Shown: positions 21,067 to 34,872 of the stretch, one piece after another | Layout: every line of letters begins with the position of its first letter | Numbering within the stretch: the stretch's first letter is position 1 | NCBI GenBank assembly: GCA_001972305.1 | Contig: BDDD01001471.1 | Span: 38,277-102,276 of the forward strand | Reading direction: 5' to 3' | Origin: Cephalotus follicularis | Lineage: Eukaryota > Streptophyta > Magnoliopsida > Oxalidales > Cephalotaceae | Length of the DNA: 64,000 nt | Notes under the pieces: model-generated | Database searches by the model: none | Told to the model about the DNA's origin: nothing | The model's input: the letters and a program-made list of their open reading frames with translations, nothing else | Position numbers and translations under genes: made by a program

Positions 21067-22754
21067 TGTTAGATTAGGGGTGTCCCTGCAAGCCACGAGG
21101 TGGCTACATGTAAATGTATTTTACATATATTACACTCTTAATTAAAACATCCTTAGTGCCATTTATGTTTTAATGTGCAAATTCCTGTAACAATGGCATA
21201 TCCCAAACCATCACTATGGATCAGATTAATTAACACTTTAACTGAGTACGCATATAGCGCCCTGTCGATCAAAGGGTTGGGTCTCATGCCGGGAGGTTAT
21301 TGGAATGCGATCCTTACTCCTTTCTGGGAAAACGTTCCAAGTCATAGGTTCACTTTCTTAGGGACATTAATGAACCGAATAGACTTTCCGCATTATGCTT
21401 GCTCTTGGGTTCAGTGGAGGATAGATCATCTCATTTCCATTTGGGTTCACTCAAAAGCTAATACGGGGTGCATGCTGAAAAGCATGTTTACTGAACCGAC
21501 CAACCTTAGGAAACCTATTTTTATAGTCATTACCTATGTCAATAGGATTCCTATAGGTCTAAGTAGTGTATAGTCAATGGTGACTAGTAGGCCATACATG
21601 ACCTGTGTTGTTTCCTTAGACTTGAGCGACTAGCATGCATGGTGTAGCAACCGCTTGACATTGATTTTCGCCTTCCCCAGCTCTAGCCACGAGCTTGCAA
21701 AAAAGTTCTCTTTGGGCCTTGTGGAAGAAACATTGGTGTATGGGTGAGTTGGCGCAATAAGGGATCATCACACCTGTATTGAGCATGACCCACTCTATAA
21801 TATCTGTGTCTGTTGCAGACATGCAGAAACTTGGCTAGCTACAGGCGGATTGGAAACAGGGTTTACGAGGAGGTCCGCCAATAATCGCAATGCGTTCATA
21901 GATTTATAATTGTCATGGATTTAGCTAGGAATCACATTTATCCAATCCCTAGGCCGTGGTTGGAGCCAAGGATGACAAGGGATACATTACACCCAAATCA
22001 ATCATAGGATAAAGTATCGGTTAACCGGATATCGACTAAAAGATGTGGTTATAAATTCCACGGATCCAAGGATGAGTAGGATCATACCGGGGCTATTTTT
22101 ATAGTCGGGGACTATTAGGATGCTCGTACCATAATCATGGGATGTTCTGGGAAATTTATTGTCGTACCAGATTCCAACTAGGCTTTCGAGTCCCACCTGA
22201 TTTCAGAATAGGTTGACATGTTGGGCACACATGTCATTTAGTGAGAGCTTAGCATATGAGAGATGTTACTTTGTAAGGGAAATTTTATTTGCTGGACACA
22301 TGTCATCTCCATGTAGATGAGTCCTAGCATCACCATAAAAAAATATTCTAGTCAAAGGGTTAAGTGTTGAACAAGTTATTAACTTCGAGAGAGTGAATTG
22401 GGATGGCTAGGATTGGAATAACCCTAACCCATTTAGGGTCGAACCCTATCCATTCATATGGAAAGAGTTCGGTCGCCGCCCCATGTGTTTTATAAGCCCA
22501 CATTATTCAAATCCAAACTTAGTCAAATGTCACATGTGGTGGAGTAAGTTACACTCAAAGACATGTGAAGGGTATGGGCCAAGAATGGGAAACATGACAC
22601 AAATCATGGTCAAAGGAATGGGGTACCATTCCTTGTGTGTCATTGTCGGCCACCTTGAGAGAAAAGACAGATAAGTGACATTAGTCTCACTTTTCCAATA
22701 ACACATTATTGATTATGCACACCTCTCTCTCTGTCTCCCTTTCAACCCACGGGT

Positions 22755-22786
<32 letters not shown>

Positions 22787-23277
22787 CCTCCCAATTCATC
22801 TCTCTTGTCCTCCATTAAAGGACTAAGAAAAGCTTCAAGCTTCCTAGAAGGAAGACAACACTCTAACCTCTCCTCACCCTCCATGATCATTATAGATAGA
22901 GATACTAAACATACTGTGTTTTATCTTTACTTCTAGTGATCTCTAGTTTAGGGTTTCAAAGCTCACCATACAACTAGGTAACCTAGAAAACATTATTGTC
23001 TAGGATACCTTACATGGTATTTGTTAGAAGCTTTGATTTTGAGTGTTGAGTGAACAAACAATTTCGGCCACCTCAAGCCCTTTGTAACTGTGAGTATTGG
23101 AGCTTACTCGGAGCACAAGGAGCTTGGATTTAAAGTGTTGAGAGAGCTCATGAAGGATGGAGTTGAAGACCTTTTGTAATGGTTATTCTATCTTTCTTCT
23201 TCTCCCTTTTACTTTTGTGTCCTGTGGTTTGTTGCTTCGGGTTCAAGCTAGGGTTTTGTAACCCTAGCCGAACCCTT
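21067..23277 (+). mobile_element. 3' LTR of copia 1 (interrupted by element E)
   Basis: Starts TGTTAGATTAGGGGTGTCCC, related to the LTR starts of E (minus strand) and copia 2. About 2.2 kb is visible before E at 23278. No coding sequence. A (CT)n tract lies at 22755-22783 in a leader-like region. A donor-like CTAG|GTAACC lies near 22977. There is no palindrome array. The end of this LTR is not defined and may lie past E, after 33563. Confidence 0.7.
22755..22783 (+). repeat. (CT)n microsatellite
   Basis: About 14 uninterrupted CT units inside a longer pyrimidine tract in the copia 1 LTR. Such tracts are common in plant core promoters and 5' leaders. Confidence 0.9.
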
Positions 23278-25887
23278 TGTTGGAAACCCGGGGGGTCTCC
23301 CGGTCAATTTTGGGTCTAGGATGCTAGTGTGTATAATTTTAATTTTTCAAAAGACACCAAGACAGCAAGTCAAGGTTCACACTGACATCTTGCTACAAAA
23401 ATCAATATGCCAAGGATCTCCGTTTGATGTTCAATCGAACAATTACGAAATCAAGCCTGCACGCAAAACCATAAAGTTTAAGCACAGCGGAAAACATAAA
23501 AGCATAAATGAAGCAACCATACCAACGTTGGAGGCTCCACCACTTTCTAATACACGCTTGCAGCAGCCACTGCCGGTCACCGATAACACCGCTGGATTTC
23601 GAACAATTCACGTTAGGTCCGATCTTAACACCACCGGACTCCAAAAAATTATCTATACACGTTTTTGGAGGAGACACACCGGGAAGCGCCCCAGAAGCGG
23701 AGACCAGAGGGGGCAACTCACTGAGTTCGGACTTAGTGAGTCTCGGTCAACACGCCATTGACCGGCTAAAACATATGTGGACGCCAACACCAAGACGAAC
23801 GCACCGGTGGCCGAGACTCGGGGAGACTCGGCATGGAACGTAGAGAACGACCGGTAGCGAGTCACGGGGTTGAGTCTCCATTCCTCACCAGCGACTGGAA
23901 AGCCACCAAACGGCTCAACGACACCAGCCCGACACACCCCAGCCCAAGACTCACCGTGACTCGGCACGGAACGCCAAGTCACAGTAGCCTAACGCGTCAA
24001 CTTGGAAAAGTCAACTGACCAACGCAAAACGGCCAGAAAACGACCGGAAAAAGCAAAAGAAGGATCAAAATGGATAGAGCCATTGATTATCTCAACCCAA
24101 TGTGATCATCGGCGATGGAAGAGACACTGGGAGTAAGCGGCGGCGGCTGAAACGCGATTCTGCCGCCAGAGAGAAACAGGGAGAAAGAGGCAGAAATGGG
24201 AGAGAGGGAGGGAATGAGACTTACCAGGGAAGGACGCCCGCCTTCACCCAATCACCGGTGGGAAGCGCCGTCGTCTTTCCCGGCCGCACAGCGCCAATGC
24301 GCTGTGCGCACGCGTAGCGCGCATCTTCCTCACCCAAAACGCACGAGAGAGAATGGGAGAGAGTGTTTTAAAAAAAATTGATTTTTACAATGCATTTTGA
24401 CTTAATAATATAAGTCTCTCTCTTTCTCTCTTATTTCTCTTTCTCTATAAATTTAAAATCTCTTTCAAAATTAAAAAGTTTCTCCCACATGTTTAATAAT
24501 TCTCTCAATTAATTAAACATGTTTCTCTCTTTTATGATTCAATTAAGGTCTCTCACTTTAAATAATTAAAGACTCTCTCTTTAATTAATTTAATTAAAAT
24601 TAAATCATGCTTCGACTTTAATGTCTCTTTATATATCAAGATGACAATTAGTGGAATGAAAAATAAACCACTAATGTCAAAATAATATATACTAGTTAAA
24701 AAACTAGATTTACCACCAAGCGAGCATGTGTGCAGCATGAGTCACTTTTCCAATAATTACGCGGGACCCAAAAGCCCGGTGGATTTTCGGTACAATGATA
24801 AATTTCTCAGAACATCCCGAAGTTCTGGTACGACTATCTAACTAATAGTCCCGATGTGATCTATAAGCACCCCCGGATCCGAAGACCAAAAAGTACCACA
24901 TCTATCATTCGTTAACCGATTCCCCAGTACTTTATCACCATCATCAGTTTGCGTGCCACGTATCCTTCATCATCTCGGCTCTGATCGCGGACTAGGGTTT
25001 GGATAAATGTCACCCCTAAGTAAAACCGCGATAACTATAATTCTATGAACGCACTGAGACTATGGAAGACATCCCCGGAAACCTCTCATTCCCTATCTCC
25101 AAGTGCCCGGCCGGGACTTCAAGTCTTCAACGGTCACAGATGTTATAGAGCCTATAACCCTCAACACGGGTGTGACGATCCCATCTTGCGCACTCGTCCA
25201 TACATCTCAATGTAGCTCCCACAAGGCCCAAAGACAACCCTTTTGCCAGCACGTGGCTAGTGCTGGGGAAGGCGGAAATCAAAGCCAGGCAGTTACTACA
25301 CAATGTATGCCAGCCGCCCAGGTCTAACAATACAACGAAAATCACGTATGATCTACTAGTCCTCTTTGACTAAACACTAACGTGACAATAGGAACTCTAT
25401 TGACAGAGGTGTTGACTCTCCAAATAGATAAGCTATGGTGGGTCTGTTCAGTGTCATGCCTCTGCACGCACCACACATCAGCTTTAGGGTAAAACCCAAA
25501 TGGCAATGAGATGATCCATCCTCCTTTACCATTCGGAGCAAGCATAACACGGAAAGTCTTTGCGGTTCATCAATTGCCCTAAGAAAGTGAACCTATGATT
25601 TGGAACTTTTGTCACAAGGGAGTAAGGATCTCATTCTCATAACCTCTCAGGCACGAGATCCAACCCTTTACGGACAGGGCGCTATATGTGTATTCTGTTG
25701 ACATGGTGATCAATTGATCCGTAGAGACGGTATGGGATAATACATATAGCCAGATGCCAATCTTTTACTGAAAATGCACAATAAAACATGAATGGAACTA
25801 AGAATGTACGATTCAAGAGTCTATCATATGTCAACTCCAATATGTCTGCAGCCTTCTGGTGGCTTGCAGGGACACCCTAATCAAACA
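23278..25887 (-). mobile_element. 3' LTR of copia element E
   Basis: 2,610 bp. On the plus strand it runs TGTTGGAAACCC to ATCAAACA, and it matches 30958-33562. A G/C-rich segment at about 24090-24330 ends, on the minus strand, in CCCTG|GTAAGTC, a good donor match. An A/T-rich TCTCTCT stretch follows at 24410-24600. The flank is ccctt (23273-23277) on the left and ctctt (33563-33567) on the right. Confidence 0.9.
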
Positions 25888-25902
25888 ATCTCCCACTTGG
25901 CC
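25888..25902 (-). other. Polypurine tract of element E
   Basis: GGCCAAGTGGGAGAT on the minus strand immediately before the 3' LTR, identical to that of copia 1. Confidence 0.85.
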
Positions 25903-26500
25903 CTCCAGCCACGAAGACCTCTAGCCTAAGCATATCGCACTCTAGCACTGCTCATGGCCTTGGTCAGTGGGTCTGCTAAGTTAGCTTCTCGTGCAACTCT
26001 CTCTATGGTGACATCAACAATCAAGATGTCTCATATATTTCCTCAATAACATCTCTTTAGAGACGTTATATTCATCTATGATCTCCATGATCAAATGATA
26101 TAATTGTTGTATGTGTTTGGGCAGTAATGAGACTCGGGTTCCAAGGTTTATGCAAAGCCCCATCCTCATCCTTGTGCTACACAAATGGACAACGATGGAA
26201 GGAACCTCATAAAGTTCCACAATGAACATCCGCAGCCAAACCAGCTACCATAACCGGTATCACAGGTTGCACATACTTTTATTCTCTTGTGAAGTCTGTA
26301 GTCCTTGACTGCCACAAACTCCTCCCACTCATACAGTAATTACATTTAGGATCAACACATATCCTGAAATGAATTTGTGATCATCCAGATCACAATTAAA
26401 ACTAGAGTTAACCCAACTCTTACGTCTCAATTTACTATATTCTCCATGTGTAAAGAAATAATCCTGAATCTTTCACAGGCATTATATCCTCTTGACTATG
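25903..26500 (-). pseudogene. pol: Element E RNase H remnant
   Basis: Minus-strand pieces FIVELYEVPSIV and PKHIQQLYHLIMEIIDEYN match the RNase H C-terminus of copia 2 (KFIIELGVVP and the following block). Frames are broken and no full catalytic set is visible. Confidence 0.8.
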
Positions 26501-27480
26501 TCCCTATATCTCTTACAGGGACTGGACTAAAATCGACTAGCCAAACCCTTAGGCATATCGACGTCAAGCCTAGTACGAAGTATGGCATACATGATGGAGC
26601 CTATTGCCAAAGAATAAAGTTGTCTATTCATGTGTGTCCTCTTCTCATAAGTCTTAGAAGAAATCCTCTTGGACAGGTGAATTCCTTGGCTAATTGGCAG
26701 TAAGCCATATATGGAATGCATTCCATACCATTTCAGCACTCTGCTGATGTACTGGATTTGGGAAAGTCCAAGCAATCTACTCAATCTACTCTTTAGATCT
26801 TCATTCTCTAAAATGTAGAAAGCATCTCCCAAATCCTTTGTGGTGAAGTTATTGCTTAAATGTACTTCAACATACATACATCATTCTCTATGTGTAGTAT
26901 GTTTTCTACCTACAGCGCCAAGAAAGTGATTTCTGGGTTATCCAGTTTGCGGTAGACATTAGGCTTATCCACATTTTTGATAAAATCAAAATGGATATTT
27001 CAGCTATGGGATGATTGCTTAAGGTCATAGACCTTTGGATCTTACACCTCTTGTGCAAATGCTCCTCGGATGTAAACCTCTCGGGTTTGGGACATAAAGA
27101 TGTCCTCTTCAAGATAATCACTCTTGCAGACTGTCTTCACATCCATTTGTCATAGCTCATTATCACAATGAGCGGAAAAAGCAAGCATAATCCGAATGGA
27201 CTAAAGCATTGCAACTGGTCAGAAAGTTCTCAGTATACAGACCTCTTGTCTTACTGTATATCCTTTCGCGACCAATTGAGCTTTAAAAAGGTTTCAACCT
27301 TTACCATTAACGCCAATCTTCCTCTTGAAGATTTACTTGCATATGATAGGATTTTAATCCTTCGGGTGCGTATACCAACTCCCTCACTTGGTAGGCGAAT
27401 ATGGAGTCGTTTTCGGATTTCATGATCTCTTATCATGTCCTAGAATCAGTGCTCTTAACTACTTCCTTGTAGCTGACAGG
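26501..27480 (-). pseudogene. pol: Element E reverse transcriptase remnant
   Basis: A 116-residue minus frame (26877-26527) holds NNFTTKDLGDAFYILEN, RLLGLSQIQYISRVLKWYG and IMYAILRTRLDVD, the C-terminal RT and connection. Upstream, PERFTSEEHLHKRCKIQRSM is the pre-YGLKQ part. The YVDD region between them is damaged. The N-terminal RT is frame-shifted around 27168-27436. Confidence 0.82.
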
Positions 27481-28400
27481 TTCGTCATCTCGCTGACATT
27501 AGGTTTGTAAGTGCCTTAATGAGAAAACCTCATTTCTCAGAAGTTGTCGAAAACCTTTGCCTGATCTCCTCTCTAGAGGAGTGCCTTACCAAGACTCTAT
27601 CTCAGATCGGGATCATTTCCCAATTATGTCTTTAGAAGAATAAACTTCTTGTTCCTTATCATCCTGTGGGTTTCTACCTGGTGGAAACTCTCTTTGTTTC
27701 ACCTAACTCCCACTGCTTCCTACAATAAGGTATTCCTCTCTAGGAACTTTGCAGTACGCGAAACAAAACCATATTTGTAAGCTGGGATGGTAGAATTAAT
27801 ATCCTAAGCGTCTCTTAGGACATTCCACAAACTGGCAACGTCTCGATCGTGCCTCCAACTTAGAAGGTTTTCGCCTTCTAATATAAACTGGAAAGCCTTT
27901 AACCCTCTTGGTTTAGACTATGTTTCCTCCATTTGAATATCTGACTAGATATGGAGGGGACAAATTTCAAAGGAATCCGAATTAGGATATACTCTGCCAT
28001 CTGCAATGCATAACCCTAGAAAAAGATTTTGGAAGATGTATAAAAGACATAATGGACCTTACCATTATCTACTTCTTGTCATAAATCCATGACACTTTCT
28101 TAGGATTTTAGACTTGTTTTCCTCTTGAAACACTTACCCAAATCCGTGACAAAACACCGGTGAAGGTATTGAAGTAGTGAAAACCTTCATTTGCATTGAC
28201 AAATATTGGTTCACTACCATCGGAATGGACTTAACCTAATATGTCCACTAACCTTTCTCTACACTCGGAGAAGGGAGATTTGGTCATCTCACCAATCACA
28301 CATGGTGCACGCATTGGATAGGACCACATGTCCTGGATGTTCCATAGACAATCCTTAACCATTGTGTTTATCTAGAATCTCTAGGATGACCTAATCCACA
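27481..28400 (-). pseudogene. pol: Element E integrase and GAG-pre-integrase remnant
   Basis: Reading minus from about 28390, LGHP-like sequence, VKDCLWNIQDM, APCVIGEMTKSPFSE and RERLVDILG align with copia 1 at 18490-18650. The first Cys of the CxxC pair is lost. Later integrase blocks are recognisable at 27830-27900. Many stops are present. Confidence 0.75.
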
Positions 28401-30943
28401 ATGCAATAAGAATGAAAGATTTATATCATTTCTCTCATAGTCTTTTATTAATTTGTTCCTTTAAATTGTTAATGTAATGTTATGGTAATTGTATAAGACG
28501 TAGATCTCTTTAGTCTACGTGCCTCTTGCACTAACTAGAACATTGAAATGTATAAGACTAAGAATTTATACAAAAAATTTGAGCTTCCAGCTCATCTTAT
28601 ACATATATCACATAGAAACAAAGTTCCTTACAATGTTCTTTATATACAGAGATCAAATCATTATTACATAACCATTTACAAAAATTACAATTCATAAATG
28701 CCATCTACATAGGTGTGAATCCTCGATGCATCACCATGGCGATAGTCCATAGCTTTACCAGCTCTCTCAGCTGTCTAGCGTCTCTCAGCAACCTGCAAAG
28801 AGTTACAAATGTTAGTCACACAACTTGAGCCAACTACTCAAATTTAACTTACATTGTAAACTAGATAAAACATGAAAGTACCTAACCACGAGGTATTTCA
28901 TGCTTTGGACTATAGGAACATATTATATCTCTTCCAATTGTCTTAGCTTCCCACAACGGAAGTAGACAAACTCCATTTAAAACTTTTAGATCATTTTTCT
29001 AGAATGGAATCCCTTTGCACTAACTGCCTCTTCCTGGGGTTTTCACCCATGGAACTTAAATTCACTTGATCTATCTCCCCTTAAGATTATTCAAGTAGGA
29101 AATCGATACATCACAGACGATCAAGACCTCTCTTGGTCAAAATCCACCTTTACAGTCCTCGACTAGGTGCCATACAACTCCTCGAGTTGTGTAAGCATGA
29201 CACACAAGGTTTGTGAGTGCATAACCCAGTCATGCAGAATTGTGGTAATATGCCAACAATTGATAGGGTACGAGCTCGATAATCGTCGTCCCACCATTAA
29301 GCCCAACGGACCTTGTGGTGGTCGGATACATTGTTCACTAGCTCGAGGTTATCTCAGTCATGACATGAGCAACTCTCATGCTCATGAGAATGTTAAGCTA
29401 AACGCGTTTCAATTTAGTGAAATACGGATGTTCAAGTTTTGGAGTGTTAAACATGTTTGATGTTGGTTTGTGCTGTTTGCCAATTTGAGTATATAATCAA
29501 GTATGTGAAAACTAGCAACCTATAGGAGGAAAAAGAAAGAGAATATTAATAAATCCTTCTATTTATGTTATTACCATAATCCTTGGTCTTTTGTAATTAT
29601 GGCTTCGCCAACTATTCTAATCGTATCCCACACCTCCAATGTGGAAATCGAGAAGCCTCTTACCTCCAAGTGGGGATCGGAATCTATCCCGCCCTATCAT
29701 GATCTCAGCTTTGGCATGACAAACCACAATAGCGAATAGTTAGGCTTAAAGCACCATATTTACATTAGGGCTTCTTGCCCAAAATGTAAGATCCGATACA
29801 AGTTGCGGCCTCCTAGCCCATACAATCCACAGCTTTGGCGTTCCAATAGTATGACCCCAGTATAAGTCCGAACACACAATCCTCAAAGAAATGAACCCGT
29901 TTTGACACCCACACGCTTTGGCCTGTCAGAGTGCCAAAACATGATTATTTCCTTCCAGTGCACCTCACACTGAAATTGAACAGAAATGGTCATACGGGGG
30001 ACCTCTGCTTTGGCAGTGCTATCCCCAATACGTCCACACCATTCAACGAAAATTCTGGAAGGACAAAGACGGGACAGCCTTATGTCCCACCGCTTATGGA
30101 CTTATTATTTCAAAAGTTGGAGGAATTTGGTCTCATCAAATTTTATATATTACCATGCCGTTAATTAGATTGATTTTATCTTCCAATCCAATTGAGTGGC
30201 TTAGCATGCTTGACGTGTTTGGATTGTTTGTAAAAAGAAAACATCCATCTCATGCAACTTATTTCCCACTTAGAAATAAATATCGCATGACCAGGGACTA
30301 AATCTATGAGTGACCACACATGCCAATGTGACCACTCGATCTCCTAGGTGAACTATTTAAAACTACTTTATTACAAAATGCACCACGCATACATGGCCTT
30401 CACTTGGACTTGTAACTTCCTTTATCTTCCTCTACAATCTCCTTTGTTATTCTTTTCTTCTTTGTTAACAAAAAGAAATTTCTCAAAATACATTTAAAAA
30501 ATAAAGAACAGAATACAAATGGGAGGGAGAGAGAGAATAATACAAATAAGGAATCAATGGTGCTCGAAGGCAACCAAATTACAGACCAAATAAAAACACA
30601 AGTTAAGAAAGCAAATTAAACCATCCACAAAAGAAATCAAAAGCTAGGTCCAGTCCCATAACCAGCCATCATGCATAAGACATTTAAAATCTACATCCAC
30701 TATAGACTTTAAATAAAAAAAAAAGTAATTTCAATTTTCGATGGCCAATCGAAATAATTCCACAAGTTCACCGACATTCCAGTAAACCTCCCACTAGATT
30801 ATTTAAAACCTAGTTTCCCGAAAAAAAAATTTATTTTATAAAACAACCATGGGAAGGGAATTAAACCAGAATTTCAGGTACTTTAATTATTCCAAAATAG
30901 CCACCAAAACCGAAATCAAAGTACAATTGAAATTAAACGGATC
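28401..30943 (-). other. Long non-coding leader of element E
   Basis: About 2.5 kb between pol remnants and the primer-binding site. I see no Gag zinc knuckle. The block 29560-30200 aligns with 36530-37100 in element F (shared ctattctaatcgtatccca), so this is a family leader rather than random sequence. No palindrome array is seen here, unlike in F. Confidence 0.65.
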
Positions 30944-30955
30944 GCTCTGATACCA
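30944..30955 (-). other. Primer-binding site of element E
   Basis: TGGTATCAGAGC on the minus strand, two bases from the LTR end. Complementary to the 3' end of plant initiator tRNA-Met. Confidence 0.9.
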
Positions 30956-30957
30956 CT

Positions 30958-33562
30958 TGTTGGAAACTTGGCAAGGGTTCCTGGTCAATTTGGTCATAGG
31001 ACGCAAGTGTGTATGATTTTAATTTTTCAAAAACACCGTGACTGAAAGTCATGGTCCACACTTACATCTTAGTAACAAATTGAAAAGCCTAGGATCTCCA
31101 TTTGATGTTCAATCGACCAATTACGAAATTAAGCATGCACGCAAAACCATAAAGTTTAAGCACATCAGAAAACATAAAAGCATAAGTGAAGCAACCATAA
31201 CAACGTTGGAGGCTCCACCACTTTGCCGCTACACGCTTGCAGCAGCCACTGCCGGTCACCGGTAACACCGCTGGATTTTTAACAGTTCACGTTAGGTCCG
31301 ATCTTGACACCACCAGACTACAAAAAATATACTCTACCCGTTTTTGGCGGAGAGAAGCCGGGAAGCGCCCAAAAGACGGAGACCAGAGGGGGTGACTCAC
31401 TGAGTTCAGACTCAGTGAGTCTCGGTCAACACGCCATTGACCAGCCTAGACATATGTGGACGCCAACACCACGACGAACGCACCGATGGCCGAGAGTCGG
31501 CAGACTCAGCCTGAAAAACAGAGAACGATCGGCGGCGAGTAACGGGGTTGACTCGCAATTGGTCACCAGCGGTCGCCAAGCCACCAAACGGCTCAACGAC
31601 ACCAGCCAGACACACCCAAGCACAAGACTAGCCGTGACTAAGTGCGGAACGCCAAGTCACAGCAGCCTGACGCGTCAACTCTGCAAAGTCAACTGACCAA
31701 CGCAAAACGGCCAGAAAAAGACCAAAAAAAGCAAAAGAGGGATCAAAATGGATAGAGCCATTCATTGGCTCCACCCACCGTGATAATCGACGATGGAAGA
31801 GACGTCGGGAGCAAGCGGCGGCGGCAGAAACGAGATTCTGCCGCCAGAGAGAAACAGGGAGAAAGAGGCAGAAACGGGAGAGAGGGAGGGAATAAGACAT
31901 ACCAGGGAAGGACGCCCGCCTTCACCCAATCAACGGAGCAAAGCGACGTCGTCTTTCTTGGCCGAACAGCACCCCTGCACTGTGCGCAAGCGTAGAGCGC
32001 ATCTGCCTCCCCCAAAAATCACGGGAGAGAATGGGAGAGAGTGTTTTTAAAAAAATGATTTTTAAAATGTATTTTGACTTAATAATATAAGTCTTTCTCT
32101 TTCTCTCTTATTTCTCTTTCTCTATAAATTTAAAGTCTCTTTCAAAATTAAACAGTTTCTCCAACATGTTTAATAAATCTCTCAATTAATTAAACATGTT
32201 TCTCTCATTTATGATTCAATTAACGTATCTCACTTTAAATAATTAAAGACTCTCTCTTTAATTAATTTAATTAAAATTAAATCATTCTCTGGCTTTAAAG
32301 TCTCTTTATATATCAAGATGACAATTAGAGGAACAAAAAACAAACCACTAATGTCAAAATAATATATACTAGTTAAAAAACTAGATTTACCACCAAGCGA
32401 GCATGTGTGCAGCATGAGTCACTTTTCCAATAATCAGGCAGGACCCGAAAGCCTGGTGGATTTCTGGTACGATGATAAATTTCTCAGAACATCCCGAGGT
32501 TCTGGTACGACTATCCATCTAATAGTCCCGGTGTGATCTATAAGCACCCCCGGATCCGCGGATAAAAAAGTACCACGTCTATCATTCGTTAACCGGTTCC
32601 CCATTACTTTATCACTATCATCGGTTTGCGTGCCACGTATCCTTCGTCATCTAAGCTCAGACCGCGGTCTAGGGTTTGGATAAATGTCACCCCTAGGTAA
32701 AACCACGATAAATATAATTCTATTAACGCACTGAGACTATGGAAGACATCTCCGAAAACCTCTCGTTCCCTATCTCCTAGTGCCCGGCCGGGACTTTAAG
32801 TCTTCAACGGGCACAGATGTTATAGAGCCTATAACCCTCAACACGGGTGTAAGATCCCATCTTGCGCACTCACCCATACATCTCAATGTAGCTCCCACAA
32901 GGCCCAAAGAAAACCCATTTGCCAGCACGTGGCTAGTGCTGGGGAAGGCGAAAATCAAAGACAGGTAGTTACTACACAACGTATGCCAGCCGCTCAGGTC
33001 TAACGGTACAACGTAAATCACATATGATCTACTAGTCCTCTTTGACTAAACACTACCGTGACAATAGGAACTCTATTGACAGAGGTGTTGACTCTCCAAA
33101 TAGATAACCTATGGTGGGTCAGTTCAGTGTCATGCCCCTACACGCACCCCGAATCAGCTTTAGGGTAAAACCCAAATGGCAATGAGATGATTCATCCTCC
33201 TATACCATTCGGAGCAAGCATAACATGGCAAGTCTTTGCGGTTCATCAATTCCCCTAAGAAAGTGAACCTATGACTTGGGACTTTTGTCACAAGGGAGTA
33301 AGGATCTCATTCTCATAACCTCTCAGGCACGAGATCCAACCCTTTACGGACAGGGCGCTATATGTGTATTCTGTTGACATGGTGATCAACTGATCCGTAG
33401 AGACGGTATGGGATAATACATATAGCCAGATGCCAATCTTTTACTGAAAATGCACAATAAAACATGAATGGAACTAAGAATGTACGATTCAAGAGTGTGT
33501 CATATGTCAACTCCATATGTCTGCAGCCTTCTCGTGGCTTGCAAGGACACCCTAATCCAACA
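30958..33562 (-). mobile_element. 5' LTR of copia element E
   Basis: 2,605 bp direct repeat of 23278-25887, running TGTTGGAAACTTGG to CTAATCCAACA on the plus strand. With its partner it delimits a 10.3-kb element with a 4/5 target-site duplication. Confidence 0.9.
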
Positions 33563-34560
33563 CTCTTCATGGTTTCAAGAGGAAACCTTACCAAACCCTG
33601 TTGATTGTGCTAGGCTAGGGTTTTGGTGTGCAAACTCTAGGCCAATTTTGTGTTGGGCCAAAGATAGGGTTAGGGACACCCTAGCTTCAAGCTGTGACTT
33701 TTTGTGCATGCATGGATGTAATTGGTTCAATTGGATGCTTAATTAGAGATCCTTGGCATTATATGGAAAATTATGGACATAAATCTTAGGGATTTCCTTT
33801 GCTTTGGAGTACTTATGGACAAAATTTTAAAATTGAACCCTTATAGGGCCTATGACCTAAATTGCTCCGTACCCTCTTATGAGCCTTACACTAACACCCT
33901 AATGATAGATCACGGGCTTTAACTACTATGACTTTCTTGAGTTGTAAGCAAGCCATTGGTCTTAACCCTAGGTGTAATTATTACAATATACATGCCATGA
34001 GTCTTGTAACATTTCTTAATGGCTTGAATCTTCTCTACTTCGCTTCTATTGCAAGTCTCAATCATAAAATACAAATTCCTACTTTAAACTACATAAACCT
34101 CAATAATTAAATCCAGGGGAGTTACAAAGAGAAAGAAAGAATTAATGAATACATAATTAAGAGGGAGAACAGTCATGCAAGCTCCAATTAAAAAATATTA
34201 CAATAAGCCCATCAGTGATGTAAAATCACACTCATTCAACAATTGAATATAAAACACCAAACTAGGTCAAGTCCGTGAACTACCGTCATGCACGTTATAA
34301 TTCAATCCCGAGAAATAATAAGACCTATGATTTATCTTTCACCATCACCATATTTAATCGATTGAGTAATTATGGAAGTTTAAAAGAATACCCTAAGGGT
34401 TAGGCACCTAGGATTAGAAAAACCCTAAGGGTTTAGGGTTTCAAAAACCCTAAGGGTTTAGGGCTTCTAAAACCATTAATCATAAACAAATGCCACATGT
34501 CATCAAATGACATTTCCACCTCTCATTAAATCCTAACCTTCCATTATGATCTCATCCTAA
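33563..34560. other. Non-coding segment right of element E
   Basis: No coding potential. The start may be the rest of the copia 1 LTR or its flank. The block 34130-34340 resembles the copia leaders at 30500-30720 and 37440-37580. Four ccctaagggttt(aggg) motifs at 34390-34470 look telomere-like but are not a tandem array. A 22-bp unit tcctaaccttccattatg is repeated at 34528-34572. Confidence 0.5.
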
Positions 34561-34575
34561 CCTTCCATTATGTCC

Positions 34576-34872
34576 TCTAAGCGTCGACGCTCACTTCCAT
34601 AGCTTTAGCGCTTTGTCCAGTAATCTAAGTGTCAACAACTATCTTTGGCGTCGACGCTTCAAGATAAGGATCCTTGAGCATCGGAGCTTATCACTTTGGC
34701 ATCGAAGCTTTGAGGTAGAACCTCAGGCGTCAAAATCCACGTACTCATTTGTATGCATATTCGAAAAAGGCGTTGACGCTATCTCTAAGCGTCGACATTT
34801 ATCGTCAATCCAGTACATGTTCTTCGCATAACAGGTCAAAACGTTGATGCTTCCATCGTAAGTGTCGACGGT
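34576..34872. repeat. Phased palindrome array, AAGCGTCGACGCTT flavour (LTR G, distal)
   Basis: Core starts 34583, 34631, 34650, 34680, 34701, 34729, 34772, 34791, 34843, 34864; steps include 19, 30, 21, 28, 19, 21. The 19-30-21-28 pattern is the same as in LTRs D and D2. Confidence 0.9.

Noticed and set aside
23653..24320. Possible host gene in the G/C-rich part of the E LTR (frames of about 70-146 residues)
   Set aside because: The segment repeats in the other LTR (31300-32010) with frame-disrupting differences, so it is LTR sequence, not a gene.
30940..30958. tRNA gene suggested by gctctgataccac at 30944 and 55646
   Set aside because: Only the 12-base primer-binding complement is present, next to LTR ends. 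There is no cloverleaf sequence.
34390..34470. Interstitial telomere repeats (ccctaagggtttaggg)
   Set aside because: Only a few scattered, palindromic ccctaaggg motifs, not tandem TTTAGGG. Similar motifs occur at 42305-42345.
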